64,000 nt of DNA from positions 111,809 to 175,808 of the forward strand of contig NZ_QPJT01000010.1 in NCBI RefSeq assembly GCF_003337415.1. The letters run 5' to 3'. Of this stretch, positions 1 to 8,863 are shown piece by piece. Origin of the DNA: Anaerobacterium chartisolvens. Its GTDB lineage: Bacteria; Bacillota; Clostridia; Acetivibrionales; DSM-27016. The notes under the pieces are model-generated. The model had not been told where the DNA came from and searched no databases. It worked only from the letters and a program-made list of their open reading frames with translations. Position 1 is the first letter of the stretch. Every line of letters starts with the position of its first letter. A program made the translations under genes and the position numbers.

Positions 1-897
1 TCCGGACACCTTGGAGCTTTCTCCCTCGGCCTTTCCTGCCGTCCAGCTCCCCTTGAACATCATGGGTATTTTACCCTCAAAGAAGGGAACCTCGGCCTCG
101 TCGTTGGATATTCCGGAGGCTCCGGTTGAAAACGCGCCGGCATCTATAAGCTCTTTAAACCTCTGTGCTGCGTTAAGGAACTCAGCATCCTTGAAGGAGC
201 CCTGCTTGCTCAAGGTTTTTGTAATTTTCTCAGACCCTGCGGCCCTAAGTGCCATAACATCAAAATACATGGCTATCGTCCACTTGTCCTTGCCTGATAC
301 CGCCATAGGAGTAATTCCCTTTGCTTTAAACTCCTTTATGGCTGTCAAAAGCTCATCATAGGTGGAAGGGATTTTTATATTATTGCTTTCAAACATTTCC
401 TCGTTTACAAACAGCCCTCCGACTGAAAGCAAAAACGGCAGTCCGTAGGTTTTTCCGCCATACTGGACATTAACCAAGCCTCCGTTTACAATTTTGCTTT
501 TAACATCCTCTGTGAGGTATTCGTCAATTGCCAAAACCCTATTTGCGTCTATAAACGGCTTTGAAAAGCCTGCTCCCCATGTTGAAAAGAGGTCGGGCAG
601 CTCGTCGGCCGCAGCCATTGCTTTAATTTTCGTCTTGTACGCTTCATTTTCGTTTGTATCAACAATAATTTTTACATTCTGATTTTCCTTTTGGTAATCC
701 TCTATTACCTTTTTAGCAGAGGCAGTAAAGGGATCTGTGTCCGAGCCCCATATATGGCTGAATTTCAGTTCAATCTGCCCTTTATTTCCCGTTCCGTTGC
801 TGCCGGGTGTACTCTGCCCGCACGCCGCCAGGCTGAGAGCTATAACCCCTGCGACCCCCAGTGCCAGTCCTCTTTTAAATACTGAGCCTTTCCACAT
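1..897 (-). CDS. Sugar ABC transporter substrate-binding lipoprotein (3' end beyond window)
   Basis: The frame is open from an ATG at 897 to the left edge, so the C-terminus is missing; 299 codons are visible. The N-terminus is a lipoprotein signal: basic start, hydrophobic stretch, then lipobox LAAC with the lipidated Cys at residue 26, followed by a Gly/Ser/Thr-rich linker. The mature part has the look of family 1 solute-binding proteins (FSHIWGSDTDP near the start, YGLPF, NEEMFE, KGSWTAG). It would sit outside the membrane and deliver a sugar or oligosaccharide to an ABC permease, presumably encoded to the left. A GGGAGG ribosome site lies just upstream of the ATG. It is divergent from a YesM/YesN-type two-component pair, the usual regulators of such transporters. 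The substrate cannot be read from the sequence. Confidence 0.88.
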   Translation of the reverse strand, partial: MWKGSVFKRGLALGVAGVIALSLAACGQSTPGSNGTGNKGQIELKFSHIWGSDTDPFTASAKKVIEDYQKENQNVKIIVDTNENEAYKTKIKAMAAADELPDLFSTWGAGFSKPFIDANRVLAIDEYLTEDVKSKIVNGGLVNVQYGGKTYGLPFLLSVGGLFVNEEMFESNNIKIPSTYDELLTAIKEFKAKGITPMAVSGKDKWTIAMYFDVMALRAAGSEKITKTLSKQGSFKDAEFLNAAQRFKELIDAGAFSTGASGISNDEAEVPFFEGKIPMMFKGSWTAGKAEGESSKVSG

Positions 898-923
898 ATT
901 GTTTCCTCCCTTAAATTAATATG

Positions 924-952
924 ATTATAGCCATATGATACTTTCAATTCAA
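924..952 (-). promoter_or_regulatory. Putative sigma-A promoter of the binding-protein gene
   Basis: On the minus strand a TTGAAT -35 (947-952) is separated by 17 bases from a consensus TATAAT -10 (924-929), about 27 bases before the start codon at 897. Confidence 0.55.
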
Positions 953-969
953 AGGAAAGTACACGCAAA

Positions 970-987
970 ATGATTACTTAAAATCAT
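970..987. promoter_or_regulatory. Palindrome in the divergent promoter region, possible operator
   Basis: ATGATT (970-975) and AATCAT (982-987) form an inverted repeat about 18 bases upstream of the -35 of the binding-protein gene. This is where an activator such as the neighbouring AraC-type regulator could bind. The role is inferred from position only. Confidence 0.3.
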
Positions 988-1103
988 GCAATATTTTTAC
1001 CCTAAGCTATTGTTATCTCCTTTGCAAAAGATTTTTAGTCTGGCAAAGACGAAAAAACGGCGACGGAATTGTTCGCGGTTTTTGAGTGCGTTGACTATAA
1101 CTG

Positions 1104-1112
1104 TGGTATAAT
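1104..1112 (+). promoter_or_regulatory. Extended -10 promoter for the histidine kinase gene
   Basis: TGGTATAAT (TG motif plus consensus -10) lies about 65 bases before the kinase start. The TTGACT at 1091-1096 is too close (10 bases) to act as its -35, so an extended -10 promoter is likelier. Confidence 0.4.
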
Positions 1113-1176
1113 AAATGTTGCGCTGTATATTGTGAGCTGAAATTGTCGTAGAAAATATAACGGAGTGACGCATCAA

Positions 1177-2937
1177 ATGACGTACTTTAACAAGGCTGTC
1201 AACAGTATAAAAGCATTGTTTTTAAATTCCTCAATAAAGCATAAAATGCTCATTGTATTCACCGCCTTTATGCTTTTTTACATTTGCATCAGCTCAGTAA
1301 TATATATCAATATCCTAAGCAGAGAAACCACCAGCCAGATAAGTCAGCACTCTCACAAGACAACCGAGCTGATACGCTCAAATATAAACGCCCTCGTGCA
1401 AAGCGCAAGCAATATCTCAAGGATTTTTACAATAAATTCTACAGTGAGGAAATACCTTTCAGACCCGAAGCCCTCTATCGAGCTGTCGGGCAGTGTTAAT
1501 GAGATATTGTCCAATACTCATATAACCTTTGCAAATATTGACTCTATATACCTTTATAACCTCTATGGCTCCTGTCTGAGATCCACAAAATTCTTAACCT
1601 TCTCTACTGTGGAGGATATTACTCATTCCCCCATGTACAAGGAGCTTCTTGACTTAAGGGGAGGGTACAAAATCAGCATTAACGCCGAAAAAACCCTGTT
1701 TTCAACCTCGGGAGAAAACCTCATCTCTGTGGCAAGGGTGATAAACGACATAGACAGCCTTATGCCCATAGGCGTGCTGATTGTAAACATATCCGAAAGC
1801 AGCCTTTCGGATATTCTTCAGGAAGCGGGAGCAAATCCCTCCTCCTCCTTTGTAATTTTAGACGCCGACAATAATTCAGTTATAAAGAATTCCGCTTCCT
1901 ATGAGATCTATAGCCCTTACTTCCCTGAGTCCGGAGATACCGAACGCATTGTAAGCATCAATAACGAAAGGTATTTCATATATAAGCTGGACGTTGCCGA
2001 AATGGGCTGGAAAATAATAATCTGCTCAAGCCTTTCACACCTGTCCTATGGCACAAGAACTCTGAATATAGTGTATGTCGTGTTTATTGGAATAACCATT
2101 CTGCTGTTTATACTTGGCTCGGTGTTTACCGCAAATCTCATAACCTCGCCCATAAAAAAGCTTATAAACTCCATGCAGGGAGTTACCCGCGGCGTTTTTA
2201 AAAGGGTGAGCTATAACACGGGGAACGACGAAATAGGAGAGCTGAAAAACAATTACAACCTGATGATTATAGAAATTAACAACCTTATTATAAAGCTGGT
2301 TGACGAGGAAAAGCAAAAGATGAAGCTTGAGCTGGGTATGCTGAATGAACAGATAAAGCCACATTTTCTATATAACACCTTAGACAGCATTGCCTTCCTC
2401 GCCCTGTCGGATAATAACACCGGCGTTTATGAATCTCTGAATGCCCTAGCGGGCTTCTACAGGATGAGCCTCAGCAAAGGCTCCGAAACAATAAGCCTTT
2501 CCGATGAGGTAAAGCTTGTGAAAAACTACCTGACGCTGCAAAAGCTAAGGTACGGCGAAATCATTACGGATGAATACAATATTGAAGGTAATGCTATGCA
2601 AATAAAGATATTGAGAAACATATTGCAGCCGTTGGTTGAAAACTCCATTTATCACGGAATCAGACCTGGCGGTGAGGCAGGAGTTATTAAAATTTCGGCA
2701 TACACAACGCCGGAGTACCTTTTCATTTCGGTAGAGGATGACGGAATAGGCATGGACTCCTCCGAAATACAGAGCATAGCAAGCGGCAAGCTGGAGCAGA
2801 ATCAGGCCAGCTTCGGCTTAAGAGGCACAATCCGGCGCCTCAGCATTCATTATGGTACGGACGATATATACACAGTTGAAAGTGAAAAATATGCCGGTAC
2901 AAAAATCACACTCAAGATTCCTTTGCAGGGAGGTTAA
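1177..2937 (+). CDS. YesM-type sensor histidine kinase
   Basis: Membrane sensor kinase that phosphorylates the response regulator encoded 4 bases downstream. It has an N-terminal transmembrane helix, a roughly 240-residue extracellular sensor region, a second transmembrane helix, a HAMP linker, then the His_kinase domain with the QIKPHFLYNTLDS box (His396 from this start) and a HATPase domain with N-box LVENSIYHG and EDDGIGM. This is the LytS/YesM class, which in Firmicutes usually controls sugar-uptake or glycan-utilisation genes. ATG 1177 is preferred because GGAG lies 11 bases upstream; an in-frame GTG at 1165 would add four residues and overlaps that site. The divergent sugar-binding protein gene is the probable target. 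Confidence 0.9.
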   Translation: MTYFNKAVNSIKALFLNSSIKHKMLIVFTAFMLFYICISSVIYINILSRETTSQISQHSHKTTELIRSNINALVQSASNISRIFTINSTVRKYLSDPKPSIELSGSVNEILSNTHITFANIDSIYLYNLYGSCLRSTKFLTFSTVEDITHSPMYKELLDLRGGYKISINAEKTLFSTSGENLISVARVINDIDSLMPIGVLIVNISESSLSDILQEAGANPSSSFVILDADNNSVIKNSASYEIYSPYFPESGDTERIVSINNERYFIYKLDVAEMGWKIIICSSLSHLSYGTRTLNIVYVVFIGITILLFILGSVFTANLITSPIKKLINSMQGVTRGVFKRVSYNTGNDEIGELKNNYNLMIIEINNLIIKLVDEEKQKMKLELGMLNEQIKPHFLYNTLDSIAFLALSDNNTGVYESLNALAGFYRMSLSKGSETISLSDEVKLVKNYLTLQKLRYGEIITDEYNIEGNAMQIKILRNILQPLVENSIYHGIRPGGEAGVIKISAYTTPEYLFISVEDDGIGMDSSEIQSIASGKLEQNQASFGLRGTIRRLSIHYGTDDIYTVESEKYAGTKITLKIPLQGG

Positions 2938-2941
2938 CGAA

Positions 2942-4561
2942 ATGAACGAAAGGCCGCTTAGAGTCATGCTGGTTGATGATGAAAGCAATATAAAAAACCT
3001 TTTAAGGCTGTGCATAGACTGGCAAAGCCTTAATATGGAAATCGCGGGTGATGCCTCAAGCGGGCTGGAGGCTATTGATATGGCCGAGTCACTCATGCCC
3101 GATATAATTATCACCGATATCCAAATGCCGTATATGGATGGGCTGGAGCTTAGCAAAATTATTAAGGCAAAGCACCGCGACATTGCCATTGTCATTTTAA
3201 CGGCCCATGATGAATTTGCATACGCTCAGAGTGCAGTTTCAATAGGCGTATCGGATTTTATTCTCAAGCCCATTGACAGGGATGTGCTCTTTGAAACCAT
3301 GTCCAAGCTGAGTCAAAGCATAATTTCAAACAGACTGCGCTTAAGCCGGCTTGAGCTTTCCCACCAGTATATCAAAAACAGCCTCGACGTACTTCAGGGC
3401 AAGGTGCTCAACGACCTGATATCAAACAGCCCGGAATTCTCCTTCCAACCCGAGGAATTAAACCTTTTAGATATAAACCTTGATGCGTCTTATGACACCT
3501 ATCAGGTTTCGCTTATAAATACGGCAATTGACAGGGGCAAATACACCGCTCTGGAGAGTCAGATGCTTTTGCAGAACTGCTGCGGCTATATAAAGGATTG
3601 CTGGCTTTTATCGTCCAGCGCCTTTGTGTTTACAGATATATACAACAACATAGTGCTTTTAAGCAATGATCCCTCAATATACTTAAACGATATTTCGGAG
3701 CACGTGGTAAGGTATTTCAAGGAACAGCTTGCCGCCCCCGTGTCCTGTGGAATAGGTATGCCTGTGAATGGCATAGGAAACGTGTTTCTATCGTACCGGC
3801 AAGCCCTGAACGCACTCAAGCTATGCTATATCACAGGCGAAGAAATAACCTTTGCCGACTCTCATATATCCGAAGCACAGCAAAGCGGGCCGCAGCAGCA
3901 TATGCTGGACGACAATTTAAAGCTCGCTATAAAATCGGGCTCTGCCGTTCAGGCTGTCGATATTGCATCTAAAATACTAAATGCCTATGCCAGAGAAAAC
4001 ATTAATGATTTAAACGGGATCAAGATTCTTGCCCTCAATATATTTATATATGTCAAGGATTTGCTTTCGGAAATGAAAATAGCCCCTGTCGGCAATTTAT
4101 CACTGCCGGGAGAAATGCTGCTTGAGGTTTTCAGTCTGCCAAGGTATTCAGATGTGGAAAACACCGTAACCGGCCTTATAGAAAAGGCGTGCGGCTTGAT
4201 ATACGAAGCCCTCAGCACTAAAAGCAGCTCTGTCGTCGCCCAGGTCACAAGCTATATTGACGAAAATTTCAGCGATTGCAGCCTTAGCTTAAAGTCAGTA
4301 GCGGATAAATTTTTCGTAAATTCAAGCTATTTAAGCAGAATTTTTAAAAAAGATACCGGCATTTCCTTTTCCGAATACCTTATAAAGGTACGCATAGAAA
4401 ACGCAATGAAGCTTCTGGAGGAGCAGGACTATAAAGCCTACCAGCTTGCACAGCTTACCGGCATACCCGACCCAAATTACTTCGTAAAGTGCTTTAAGAA
4501 AATTTCCGGAATGTCGTTTGCAGAATATAAGCAAAAAAAGGAGAGCGGGGACACTCCTTAA
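2942..4561 (+). CDS. YesN-type response regulator with AraC DNA-binding domain
   Basis: 539-residue regulator. An N-terminal receiver domain has the LVDDE acidic pocket, phosphoacceptor Asp59 in ITDIQMP, Thr in LTAHD and Lys in LKPID. A long middle region of about 300 residues follows, then a C-terminal AraC/XylS double helix-turn-helix (VADKFFVNSSYLSRIFKK and the GIPDPNYFVKCFKK segment). The frame is open further upstream, but the ATG at 2942 follows a GGGAGG site and starts 4 bases after the kinase stop, so the two genes are co-transcribed and probably translationally coupled. It is expected to activate the divergent transporter gene when phosphorylated. Confidence 0.92.
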   Translation: MNERPLRVMLVDDESNIKNLLRLCIDWQSLNMEIAGDASSGLEAIDMAESLMPDIIITDIQMPYMDGLELSKIIKAKHRDIAIVILTAHDEFAYAQSAVSIGVSDFILKPIDRDVLFETMSKLSQSIISNRLRLSRLELSHQYIKNSLDVLQGKVLNDLISNSPEFSFQPEELNLLDINLDASYDTYQVSLINTAIDRGKYTALESQMLLQNCCGYIKDCWLLSSSAFVFTDIYNNIVLLSNDPSIYLNDISEHVVRYFKEQLAAPVSCGIGMPVNGIGNVFLSYRQALNALKLCYITGEEITFADSHISEAQQSGPQQHMLDDNLKLAIKSGSAVQAVDIASKILNAYARENINDLNGIKILALNIFIYVKDLLSEMKIAPVGNLSLPGEMLLEVFSLPRYSDVENTVTGLIEKACGLIYEALSTKSSSVVAQVTSYIDENFSDCSLSLKSVADKFFVNSSYLSRIFKKDTGISFSEYLIKVRIENAMKLLEEQDYKAYQLAQLTGIPDPNYFVKCFKKISGMSFAEYKQKKESGDTP

Positions 4562-4581
4562 GTATCCCCACCCTCCTTTTT
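4540..4581. terminator. Bidirectional terminator between convergent genes
   Basis: Imperfect stem of GGAGAGCGGGGACAC against GTATCCCCACCCTCC with a TTTTT run on the plus strand and a run of seven T on the minus strand. It spans the stop of the AraC-type gene and touches the stop of the converging aldolase gene. It shares the GGGGACACTCC motif with palindromic repeats found elsewhere in the window. Confidence 0.7.
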
Positions 4582-5870
4582 CATTTAAGATTAAATGCAG
4601 TGTCTATTTCCTTCACCTGCTTGTCGTTTATGGCAACTATACTGCCTATGCTCTTAGAGGCAATAAGCGCCTTTGCGCTGTACTCCGCAACCTCCAGCCT
4701 GTCAAAGGCATTTAACAGGCTGGTCCCGGTGGCAATAACAGAATCGTTTTCCACCAGAATCACGGGAGTCCTGTCATTTATCACCTGAGACACCATCTGG
4801 GGCTGCATGAAGCTTGAGCCGAAGGCTATCTTCTTCACGTACCTAAGAAGCAGGTAGCTCTCAGGAATGGTCCGGGAATCAAACTCCTCCCCTGTAACGG
4901 CAAAAGCCATAATATTGGGAGGATGAGCAATTATTACAGAGTTTATTTCAGGATGCTGCTCATAAATAATCTTATGAAGCATAACAGATCTGCTCGGTGT
5001 TTTGCCCAACTCGCACATTCCCCTGTCTATCCTCACCACATCCTCTATCTCCATATATTTCCTATCCTTCATATATGGGGTTATTAGGAATGAATCTCCT
5101 TCAAGCCTCTGTGAGAAAGTTCCCTGAGTGCTTGTAAAAAGAGTCTGGTCATATGCGCGGTGTATGAGATCGCACATTTGCCTTCTGGCTTCCTTCTCCT
5201 TGCTGGTGCGGAGATTGGGCACAAACTCGTCCATCTTCACTTGCTGCTTGTTTCTTGCCATTTCGACATGCTTATCGGACAGAGCCACAATATTTCCAAG
5301 CTTGCTGGCCTCGATCTCAAGCCTTGCGCAAAATTCAAGCGTTTCAAAGGACTTGAATGCGTTGAACAAATCCTTGTGTGCCACTACAACGCCGTGATTC
5401 TCCATCATAACGGTGTTAACACCCTTCTCAAACACGGCAGCTATCTTGTCACCCAGCTTGATGCTTCCTGGCAGGTCGTATTCAGCCATTCCCACCTCTC
5501 CGCACACCACATGGGCGTCGGGCACAATCCTTGTGTTTGGTATTTTCCTGACAATGCTAAAGGCCACCAGAGCCGGAGGATGTGCATGTATAATAGCTCT
5601 TACATCGGGCCTTTTCCTGTACACCGACGCATGAAAGGGCAGCTCCATTGAAGGCTTATGAATCCCTATCATAGTGCCGTCAGGCCTTACACATATTATG
5701 TCCTTCCTTGTCAGCGTTCCCTTGTCTATTCCTCCCGGTGTTATCCATATATCACCGTCATCATCCAATATGGACAGGTTGCCTCCCGAGGTGGTAGTCA
5801 TTCCATATTGGTAAATCCTTTCCATGATCATAACAAGCTGATCAGCGGGATGTAATAATTCAAAATTCAT
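4581..5870 (-). CDS. Tandem class II aldolase/adducin-family protein, second domain degenerate
   Basis: 429 residues made of two class II aldolase (fuculose/rhamnulose phosphate aldolase, adducin head) domains, about 5-205 and 225-425. Such enzymes use a metal held by three His, with a catalytic Glu, to cleave ketose phosphates. Domain 1 keeps all of these: Glu76, His95 and His97 (HAHPP) and His159 (MENHG). In domain 2 the matching positions read Ser295, Ile314, His316 and Asp376, so it should not bind metal normally. Members of the family are usually single-domain proteins of about 215 residues. The start is the second of two close ATGs after GAGGAG; the first runs into a stop. The next gene on this strand upstream is an SDR-type sugar epimerase. 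The substrate is unknown. Confidence 0.85.
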   Translation of the reverse strand: MNFELLHPADQLVMIMERIYQYGMTTTSGGNLSILDDDGDIWITPGGIDKGTLTRKDIICVRPDGTMIGIHKPSMELPFHASVYRKRPDVRAIIHAHPPALVAFSIVRKIPNTRIVPDAHVVCGEVGMAEYDLPGSIKLGDKIAAVFEKGVNTVMMENHGVVVAHKDLFNAFKSFETLEFCARLEIEASKLGNIVALSDKHVEMARNKQQVKMDEFVPNLRTSKEKEARRQMCDLIHRAYDQTLFTSTQGTFSQRLEGDSFLITPYMKDRKYMEIEDVVRIDRGMCELGKTPSRSVMLHKIIYEQHPEINSVIIAHPPNIMAFAVTGEEFDSRTIPESYLLLRYVKKIAFGSSFMQPQMVSQVINDRTPVILVENDSVIATGTSLLNAFDRLEVAEYSAKALIASKSIGSIVAINDKQVKEIDTAFNLK

Positions 5871-6046
5871 TCATTATCTCCTCACAATCATATTTTACTT
5901 AAAATGCCCTATGTATTTCTCTATTAATATGTTCGTTAGTCACATACTAATAGGTATAATCATGTTACATATTAACGTTCAATGTTCATTTATAACATAA
6001 TTATATACCCTCAATCCTTATCAGTCAACAGCAACTGTGATATATG

Positions 6047-7063
6047 TCAGTTGTTTATTGACTTCAATGCAGCTTCCAATGCATTTACCACTTTGTCGCA
6101 CCATTGGTCGAACTCTATGTCCTCAATCTGGCATTCAGGGTGTTCCAGTATATAATTGACAGTCTGCCTGATGCCGTGATCGAACCTGATAGTTGCAGTA
6201 AATTCCGGAACAAGTCTTTTGAGCTTTGTATTGTCAAACACCACCGAATTAGCCTTGTCCCCTATCAGAGATCCCATATAATCGTCCTTGCTGCACAACG
6301 CTAAAAACCGAGACGAGACGTGTACAGCATTAAGCCTTACCCCCAATGCGTCTGCTATGCACTGGTATATCTGATTCCATGTAAGCGTCTCGTCCGAAGT
6401 AATATGCACCGACTCTCCGATAGCATGAATATTTCCCATCAGTCCGACAAAGCCCTTTGCAAAATCGCTGTTATGCGTCATTGTCCACAAAGAGGTTCCA
6501 TCCCCGTGAATAATAACCGGCTTTCCCTGCAGCATACGCAAAGCAACCTGCCAGCTCCCCTTGCCTCCGTGTACTCCAAGGGGAATGGAACGCTCTCCGT
6601 AAGTATGGCTTGGCCTTACAATTGTGACAGGAAATCCTTCCTCCCTGTACATCCGCATTAAATATTCCTCGCATGAAATTTTATTTCTCGAATACTCCCA
6701 GTACGGATTGGACAAAGGAGTTCCTTCGGTAATGCCGTAGTGTGATAAAGGCTTCTGGTATGCAGAGGCAGAGCTTATAAAAATGAACTGGCGGGTTTTA
6801 CCCTTAAACAGCCTGTAGTCCCTCTCCAAGTGTTCGGGTACAAAGCCTATAAAGTCGGCCACCACATCAAACTCCATTTTGTCAATAAGCCGTGCCACGC
6901 TCTCCTCATCATTTATATCAGCTCTGATGACCTTCACGCTGTCGGGCAGAGCATTATTTCTTGTACCCCTGTTAATAAGATACAGCTCCCATCCCTTTTC
7001 ATCCAGCAGCCTTGAAACAGCAGAGCTGATTGTACCCGTACCTCCGATGAACAGTGCTTTCAT
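6047..7063 (-). CDS. NAD-dependent epimerase/dehydratase (extended SDR)
   Basis: 338 residues. The N-terminal Rossmann motif is GGTGTIS with the nucleotide-binding fold to about residue 60. A Ser-rich ISSASAY strand and a YSRNK active-site segment (Tyr-x-x-x-Lys) follow. The C-terminal half carries family features such as RPSHTYGER and HGDGTSLWTMTHNSDFA. Proteins of this kind act on nucleotide sugars or sugar-like substrates; similar short epimerases are often annotated as UDP-glucose epimerase-like without proof. The ATG follows GGAGG. It lies 176 bases upstream of the aldolase-family gene on the same strand, so a joint role in sugar metabolism is possible but not shown. Confidence 0.8.
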   Translation of the reverse strand: MKALFIGGTGTISSAVSRLLDEKGWELYLINRGTRNNALPDSVKVIRADINDEESVARLIDKMEFDVVADFIGFVPEHLERDYRLFKGKTRQFIFISSASAYQKPLSHYGITEGTPLSNPYWEYSRNKISCEEYLMRMYREEGFPVTIVRPSHTYGERSIPLGVHGGKGSWQVALRMLQGKPVIIHGDGTSLWTMTHNSDFAKGFVGLMGNIHAIGESVHITSDETLTWNQIYQCIADALGVRLNAVHVSSRFLALCSKDDYMGSLIGDKANSVVFDNTKLKRLVPEFTATIRFDHGIRQTVNYILEHPECQIEDIEFDQWCDKVVNALEAALKSINN

Positions 7064-7250
7064 AATCTACCTCCATAAATATATCTATTGCTTAATACAG
7101 TAGTTATTTTAGTACAATATTTAAAGCCCTTACAAACAAATTTTTTCTTTCATTCTACTCTAATTATTAAAGCCTTTCAACCTATAATTTTGCGATAACA
7201 TTTATAATAAAAATCTGCATGTTATTTGAAAATTGCAGACAAAAGGCAAA

Positions 7251-7280
7251 ACACCTTGATAGACAGTGCCATCAAGGTGT
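7251..7280 (-). terminator. Terminator of the small Gly/Cys-rich gene
   Basis: Perfect 10-bp stem ACACCTTGAT/ATCAAGGTGT with a 10-base loop, followed on the minus strand by a T-rich stretch. Confidence 0.7.
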
Positions 7281-7310
7281 TAGCCCGTGTTTGTTATAAA
7301 ACAGTAATTT

Positions 7311-7442
7311 TTAGTCCTTACATCCGCAGCCATATCCTCCGAAGCCACCGCAGCAGCAGCACAGGATTATTATAATTATAATAATCCATATCCATTCACA
7401 GCCACCGCCGAAGAATCCAAAACCGCCTCTTTCATCTGCCAT
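7311..7442 (-). CDS. Small Gly/Cys-rich single-pass membrane protein (YjcZ-like)
   Basis: 43-residue reading frame with an AAAGAGGTG ribosome site five bases before the ATG and its own terminator. It has a short Gly/Phe-rich head, a strongly hydrophobic segment of Trp and Ile residues, a run of four Cys, and a Gly-rich tail with two further spaced Cys. The pattern resembles the very small glycine-rich membrane proteins (YjcZ type) made by spore formers, several of which are sporulation-linked. The family assignment rests on composition and layout only. The coding call itself is well supported by the ribosome site and terminator. Confidence 0.65.
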   Translation of the reverse strand: MADERGGFGFFGGGCEWIWIIIIIIILCCCCGGFGGYGCGCKD

Positions 7443-7563
7443 AAATTACACCTCTTTCTTCAACAAATATATTGCCCTATAATAATATATGCAGTATGTT
7501 CTCTAGGGGGGACATTTCTCTAATTCTTCTACCGACAAGTATGTTGCTATACGGAATGAGTAA

Positions 7564-7640
7564 ATCACGACTTCGGCCTTAAAACCATAGGAATGGAGGA
7601 AACAGCTTTGTGAGCCGGCATGGTACGTGATACGAAATTT
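7564..7640. other. Structured non-coding segment upstream of the cobalamin riboswitch
   Basis: ATCACG (7564-7569) pairs with CGTGAT (7626-7631). Inside, a CGGC/GCCG pairing and a small CCAT-AGGA-ATGG hairpin can form, and AAATTTTT follows on the plus strand. No gene is seen here. It could be the terminator or aptamer of an unrecognised RNA; I do not match it to a known riboswitch class. Confidence 0.3.
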
Positions 7641-7696
7641 TTGTTGAATATGGCAAATTAAAGGCTTATAATAAATTGAGATAAGTTAATATGAAA

Positions 7697-7945
7697 AACA
7701 GGTGCCCGTTGTCGGGCGGCAGGCATATTTCTAAATTCTGAAATGAATTTTAAAAGCTTTGCCGCCGCTTCCGCGGGTTAAAAGGGAAGTCAGGTGTAAA
7801 TCCTGCGCGGTCCCGCCGCTGTAAAAGAAGAATCCTTTCAACAAGTGCCACTGTTTTAAAAGCCCCCCTTTCTAACATAAAGGGGCGGAGCAGAAATGGG
7901 AAGGCCGAAGGGATGATGATGCTTAAGCCAGAATACCTGCCTGTT
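7697..7945 (+). ncRNA. Cobalamin (adenosylcobalamin) riboswitch
   Basis: All diagnostic parts are present in order. AACAGG (7697-7702) closes with CCTGTT (7940-7945) as P1. The conserved core has AAGGGAAGTC, GGTGTAAATCC and GCGGTCCCGCCGCTGTAA. The B12-box-like GAAGGCCGAAGGG and GATGATG precede AAGCCAGAATACCTGCC near the 3' end. A variable arm of about 60 bases (7850-7900) lies between. It precedes the cobalt-uptake genes cbiMNQO and a strong terminator at 8021-8070, so bound cobalamin should switch off cobalt import by early termination. Confidence 0.95.
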
Positions 7946-8020
7946 AGTGTAACACCATAAACTCTACGAGTGATAGGGGGTGTATTCTGCATGAATATCC
8001 ATAAGATACCCTTTGCTTTT

Positions 8021-8070
8021 TAAGCCCCTTAACCGTTTTGTTCGCGGTTTAAGGGGCTTTTGGAATTTTT
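8021..8070 (+). terminator. Expression-platform terminator of the cobalamin riboswitch
   Basis: AAGCCCCTTAACCG pairs with CGGTTTAAGGGGCTT (one bulge), followed by TTTTGGAATTTTTTT. It lies between the aptamer and cbiM, as required for a transcription-off switch. Confidence 0.85.
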
Positions 8071-8107
8071 TTAGAAATCAATAAAAATTACAGAAGGAGT
8101 GATTATA

Positions 8108-8863
8108 TTGTCAAAGAGATTTCAATTGGCTATTGGCCTGGCACTTATGCTGATCCTTATTCCTGTCTCAGCCTCGGCCATGCATATAATGGAGGGATTT
8201 CTGCCTCCCGTATGGTGTATCTCATGGGGGGCGCTTACAATACCGTTTATAGTTATGGGTCTGTTTTCGATAAATAAAACCGTCCGGGAAAATCCCCGGT
8301 TAAAAATCCTTATTGCAATGGCGGGAGCATTTGCGTTTGTGCTTTCGGCATTAAAAATACCTTCAGTGACGGGAAGCTGCTCACATCCTACAGGTGTAGG
8401 ACTTGGAGCAATTCTCTTCGGGCCCTCCGCCATGTCGGTGCTGGGCCTTATCGTACTTTTATTTCAAGCCCTGCTGCTTGCCCACGGCGGACTTACAACC
8501 TTAGGCGCAAACACATTTTCCATGGCGGTAGTCGGGCCTCTGGCAGCATATTTTATCTTCAGGCTGGTTAAAAAAGCCGGAGGGCCCCAATGGCTCGCCG
8601 TGTTCCTGGGGGCTGCACTAGGGGATCTTCTTACATATGTTACAACCTCTGTACAGCTTGCGCTTGCGTTCCCTGCCGAAATAGGAGGCTTCGGGGCGTC
8701 CCTCGCAAAGTTTACGGGCATATTTGCGGTAACCCAGATCCCGCTTGCCATAAGTGAGGGTATACTCACCGTACTTATATTTAATGCCATTGCAGCATAT
8801 GGAAAGGATGAGCTTAAGGCGTTAAAATTATTTTCCCCGGGAGGTGCGAACCATGCAAAGTGA
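8108..8863 (+). CDS. cbiM: Cobalt ECF transporter, substrate-capture membrane subunit CbiM
   Basis: 251-residue integral membrane protein. It begins with a signal-like segment ending in SASA, so the mature chain starts MHIMEGFLP. This exposed Met-His start is the Co(II)-binding hallmark of CbiM. Several transmembrane helices follow, with [12 protein letters not shown] and [19 protein letters not shown], typical of the family. The TTG at 8108 is chosen because AAGGAG lies 8 bases upstream; the GTG at 8099 overlaps that site. It is the first gene of cbiMNQO, under the cobalamin riboswitch, and its end overlaps cbiN by 11 bases. Confidence 0.95.
   Translation: MSKRFQLAIGLALMLILIPVSASAMHIMEGFLPPVWCISWGALTIPFIVMGLFSINKTVRENPRLKILIAMAGAFAFVLSALKIPSVTGSCSHPTGVGLGAILFGPSAMSVLGLIVLLFQALLLAHGGLTTLGANTFSMAVVGPLAAYFIFRLVKKAGGPQWLAVFLGAALGDLLTYVTTSVQLALAFPAEIGGFGASLAKFTGIFAVTQIPLAISEGILTVLIFNAIAAYGKDELKALKLFSPGGANHAK

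Noticed and set aside
2852..2941. N-terminal extension of the AraC-type regulator
   Set aside because: It lies inside the kinase gene; the receiver domain begins properly at ATG 2942 with a strong ribosome site.
5160..5651. 163-codon plus-strand frame over the aldolase gene
   Set aside because: A shadow of the minus-strand gene, whose motifs are clear.
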